From positions 222,203-286,202 of the forward strand of contig NMRA01000069.1 in the NCBI GenBank assembly GCA_002633005.1: DNA of 64,000 nt. The letters run 5' to 3'. The translations under genes were made by a program, and so were the position numbers. Below the pieces are notes generated by a model. That model was not told the DNA's origin. It saw nothing but the letters and a program-made list of their open reading frames with translations, and searched no databases. This DNA comes from Phoronis australis. Its lineage: Eukaryota > Phoronida > Phoronidae. How positions within the stretch are numbered: the stretch's first letter is position 1; each line of letters begins with the position of its first letter. Shown piece by piece: positions 61,013-64,000 of the stretch.

Positions 61013-62734
61013 CTTGCCATGAGCTAAAATATATCAGGGTAGCATGTAAGGCACATCTGTTTCTAAATTCTTTTGCCAAAGTTCATGTCAACCATGTGAA
61101 TGCTCCATTTACTGAACTAGAAAATCTGTAGGCATAAAGCAAGTGATTTATAAGCTAGATGGCCATCATTTGTTGACAGCTAATTTTGCTACTACGCTAT
61201 GCCATCACTACACAAAAGCCTCTAATAGCACTGGGCAATTAGATTAAGGTCTTGGTGACCTGCCAAACAAGTACTGAAGAAGTGTCACGCTTGTGATCGT
61301 GATTTTTAGTGCCGCACAGTTTCGGATACCAAAACCTCATCTACGAAGCAGCTTACCTTATTTGCACTGAGTGCACCCAGAGGGGGCTGGGGGTGGGGCT
61401 TTCTTTTATTCAAGAAATGTTACACTGTTGTTTATAACTGTCAGTTAGTTCTTGTTTCTCTTAAAAATAGTCATTTGTTCATTACTGGTGTTATTATACC
61501 AATAAATGTTGTAATATTTAGCAGTGCCTGAAGGTGCTTTTGAACGGATACCTTAAACTCTTAGAATTACGTCATTAAAAATGACACCTAGATGTCAGAA
61601 AAGGAGTTAGTGATTAGGGCAAACAAATAGCCCCATCCCTTGTCATGTTTTGCACAATTTTTGTTAATTTATTTAGAAAGACGAAGACATCATGTTTGGT
61701 ATATTTTCAACTGAATCTGACCTCTGGGAGATGGTTGTGGACTGTGGAGCCAGTTAAGAATTTGGGGCGCTGTCTTCGGAACTACCTCTTGTCAGATTTT
61801 GGTCAGATTTTGCACAATAATTGACTTGTAGAGGAAGACGTGTACCATGAGTTGATTCTGCTCTCTGGTATTTGGGATGGATAATTCTGTTGTTTGAGAG
61901 GGAGTAATTCTGTATTTTGAGGTCCAATGTATTCCCATTAGTATGTTTTGACAAGGAAGGCACATTGAACGCCCTGCTCAAGTCTTCTGAAAACTCTACG
62001 AGGAGGCTTCTAAAATGCCTAAAATCTTAAAATTTTCACTCTTCACTGAGAATCTGTTCCATACAGTAGCTAGAATTGGCTCCACTGTCTTCTTGCTGAG
62101 GCAGAACCCATGTGATTGTTTACCAGTTCAGTTGTCATTTTGAAATTTAATGTTGAAACTGGAAATATCAATTTAAGTTTTAAGTTTCAATGCTCAGTCT
62201 AAAATTGAAAAATGAAATTTTGATAGTCAATATTTCAGGGTTCAGTTGAAGTTGAATCATGAAAATAGTTTGACCAATGCTCCAGTGTTTCGTTTGCCAA
62301 TCTAAATTGCAACCACACTTGCAATCAATATTCCATTTCACTGGTGTTAAGACCCCACACTGTTGTGATTGTTTGCCAAACAGCTAATAGGTCAACAATT
62401 ATTGAGGGTTGCTGCTCGTATACCCTGCTCACCCCAAAACTGTTGTAGCTTTTAAAACTGACTTTAAAGTTATCACTCTCAGTCTGAACTCTTTAAAACC
62501 GGGTTTAAATGTTGGAACTGTAACGCGATTATAACGGCAGTAACTTGGTGTGAACGTGGCAGCTGCAAAACTGTAACTCTCATTGGAAACAATAGGTCAC
62601 CCAGCCAAGCACTAACTGGGGGGAATTAGAAGCCTATAGTACTGATTGATTACTACCGTAGTTAACTAGGGACTATATGTAAATCTTGAACTGGCGTGGT
62701 AGACCTATCAGTCCGGGGCCGAAATGTTCATTTG

Positions 62735-63045
62735 GTCACTTGCTGTGGTCAACAGGTGGCGTGCAGGCCAGACTTCAAATGTTTTCGATATATTTCCACG
62801 CTGGTTCAAGATACATGTGTATGTACTCGCCAATTTATGGGTTGCATGCCCACTGCTAAATCTGATTGGGTTTCTACGTTTGACCGGAGGTCCCGATGAC
62901 TCAGTGTCTAGAGTGGCTACACAGCTAGAAGGAGGCCCGTCGTTCGAGTCCCGTTCGGGGGTAGAAATCTTCGCCTTAGTGTTCATTACGTCATGTGATG
63001 TGGCCAACAGGTGGTGTGTACACCAGTTTTAAAATGTTTGAGAAC
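62735..63045. mobile_element. tRNA-like element flanked by two direct tails
   Basis: The tail (gtcaacaggtggcgtgcagg, ccagacttcaaatgtttt) at 62749 recurs in the same orientation at 63003 (ggccaacaggtggtgtgtac, accagttttaaaatgttt). Between them lies a tRNA-like block (62889-62960): tcccgatgactcagtgtcta, then the B-box cgttcgagtcccg. The spacer gcccactgctaaatctgatt closely matches the one at 15.79 kb. This looks like a SINE-type unit arranged in tandem, or circularly permuted. Confidence 0.65.
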
Positions 63046-63367
63046 ACTTTTAACTGTTGTTGTGAATGGTAATGATTACATAATGTAACAGTTACATAGA
63101 AAAAGTTACAAGTGGGTATAGTTGGCCTGAGCACAGCTGTAGTGCTATAGTAGCAGGGATGGAACTATTAATTGACAAAGTCTGGTTCGAACAAATAGAC
63201 AGATAAATTGGCGTTTGGTAGGACAATACACTCTATCCTGCCATGAATTTAATTATTTTTTAGAATTTTAGTGGTATGATTAGTTGCAAGGGTGTTTAGT
63301 GTTATTAAATCATGGAATATTGGTTGTCAAATTTGTCTTATTCAATTTCTGATTATAAGTACTGTAG

Positions 63368-63478
63368 AATTTTAAAATTCAATCACAGGTGCAGTTCTTA
63401 ATAACATGTATCAATTTAAATTGAATTAAAATCCAATCATAGATGCAGTTCTTAATAACATGTATCAATTTAAATTGA
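63368..63478. repeat. ~55-bp tandem duplication
   Basis: Two copies of a unit containing gcagttcttaataacatgta and tcaatttaaattg. The 3' 35 bp are identical, with a few differences in the 5' part. Confidence 0.9.
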
Positions 63479-64000
63479 AAATCTCAGGTTTGATAATTCG
63501 ATTGGAATTGAATGGAGGAACTGGAAACTGCCTGGCGTATTAAACAGCCTGTCAGGATTATCATTTTGGTTTGGCCTTCAGGTTAACCATAACTGGATTA
63601 ATGAGCTATATCATTATACCTCACTGAGTGGACCATGTGCCTGCGGTAGTTTGCAGGTGTTTCACCTGGTTGTAGTGTACCACCTAAACACAAGCACTAG
63701 CACCATCTTTGTTGAAAGAATTTGTTTGATCCCAGATGAACCTCAATGAAAAAATGTACAACATGTTTTATATCAATGTTCGTTTTGTTATATTTCACAT
63801 ACTTTCAGCCAGTCTTATCGTTGGTAACCTCTTTTAACATCTTTTATTTTCTTTAGAAGATTGTACCAAACACAAACCCCAGCTGTTCTGTGGGACTGTC
63901 CATTTGTAAAGCATGAAATCATTGGTCATTGCTAACAGCCTGCTGGGCAGGCCTTTATGCAGCGTAGGTCCTGGGCGTCCAAATGGACGCCCTAGCACTA

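Larger units (their letters stand above)
59884..64000 (+). other. ABHD17 first intron (at least 4.1 kb)
   Basis: From the donor at 59884 to the window end I see no acceptor followed by the expected C-terminal ABHD17 sequence. The intron holds a 47-bp tandem duplication (60919-61012), the tRNA-like/tail element at 62.7-63.04 kb, and a ~55-bp tandem duplication (63368-63478). A G/C palindrome lies at the very end (gggcgtccaaatggacgccc). Confidence 0.7.

Overview
This is eukaryotic, metazoan nuclear DNA. It is AT-rich and mostly non-coding, with short exons bounded by GT/AG introns and no operons. Three genes of animal families are clear: a nicotinic acetylcholine receptor (nAChR) alpha subunit, a kringle-domain protein and an ABHD17-type palmitoyl-protein hydrolase. 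The sequences fit a marine invertebrate, perhaps a lophotrochozoan, because the M2-M3 segment resembles mollusc and annelid nAChRs as I know them. An invertebrate deuterostome is not excluded. I see no bacterial genes, CRISPR arrays, rRNA genes or intact tRNA genes.

Layout. (1) 1.9-9.75 kb, minus strand: the 3' part of an alpha-type nAChR subunit in four exons (9752-9643, 5092-4912, 4325-3971, 2502-1892). All three reading-frame joins work across the introns. The 5' exons (signal peptide and first ~70-90 residues) were not found. (2) 14.8-18.9 kb, minus strand: a multi-kringle gene with three phase 1-1 kringle exons (18868-18629, 18003-17755, 16844-16602) and a Ser/Thr-rich last exon (15301-14829). 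(3) 52.7 kb, minus strand: a probable first exon encoding a signal peptide, with the rest of the gene not recognised. (4) 59.24-59.88 kb, plus strand: the large first coding exon of an ABHD17 serine hydrolase. The next exon is not seen before the window ends.

Between the genes there is repeat-rich DNA. It holds a mariner-type relic inside the large nAChR intron (6.4-7.3 kb) and two copies of a 122-bp inverted-repeat element (3.66 and 31.1 kb). It also holds two copies of a foldback element whose arms are built from CAACGCGTA-type repeats (26.6-27.0 and 32.3-32.9 kb). A tRNA-like/SINE-like family has terminal tails that occur in both orientations (13.5, 15.7, 19.7 and 62.7-63.0 kb). A palindromic ~75-bp GGCGCAGC unit occurs at two loci, and a ~450-bp dispersed repeat occurs three times. 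There are also microsatellites and several near-perfect hairpins. The genes are not functionally linked as far as the sequence shows. About 33 kb in the middle (19-52 kb) contains no gene I can support. Nothing here amounts to a demonstrably new biological system. The best leads are the kringle gene, the orphan secreted-protein exon and the repeat families.
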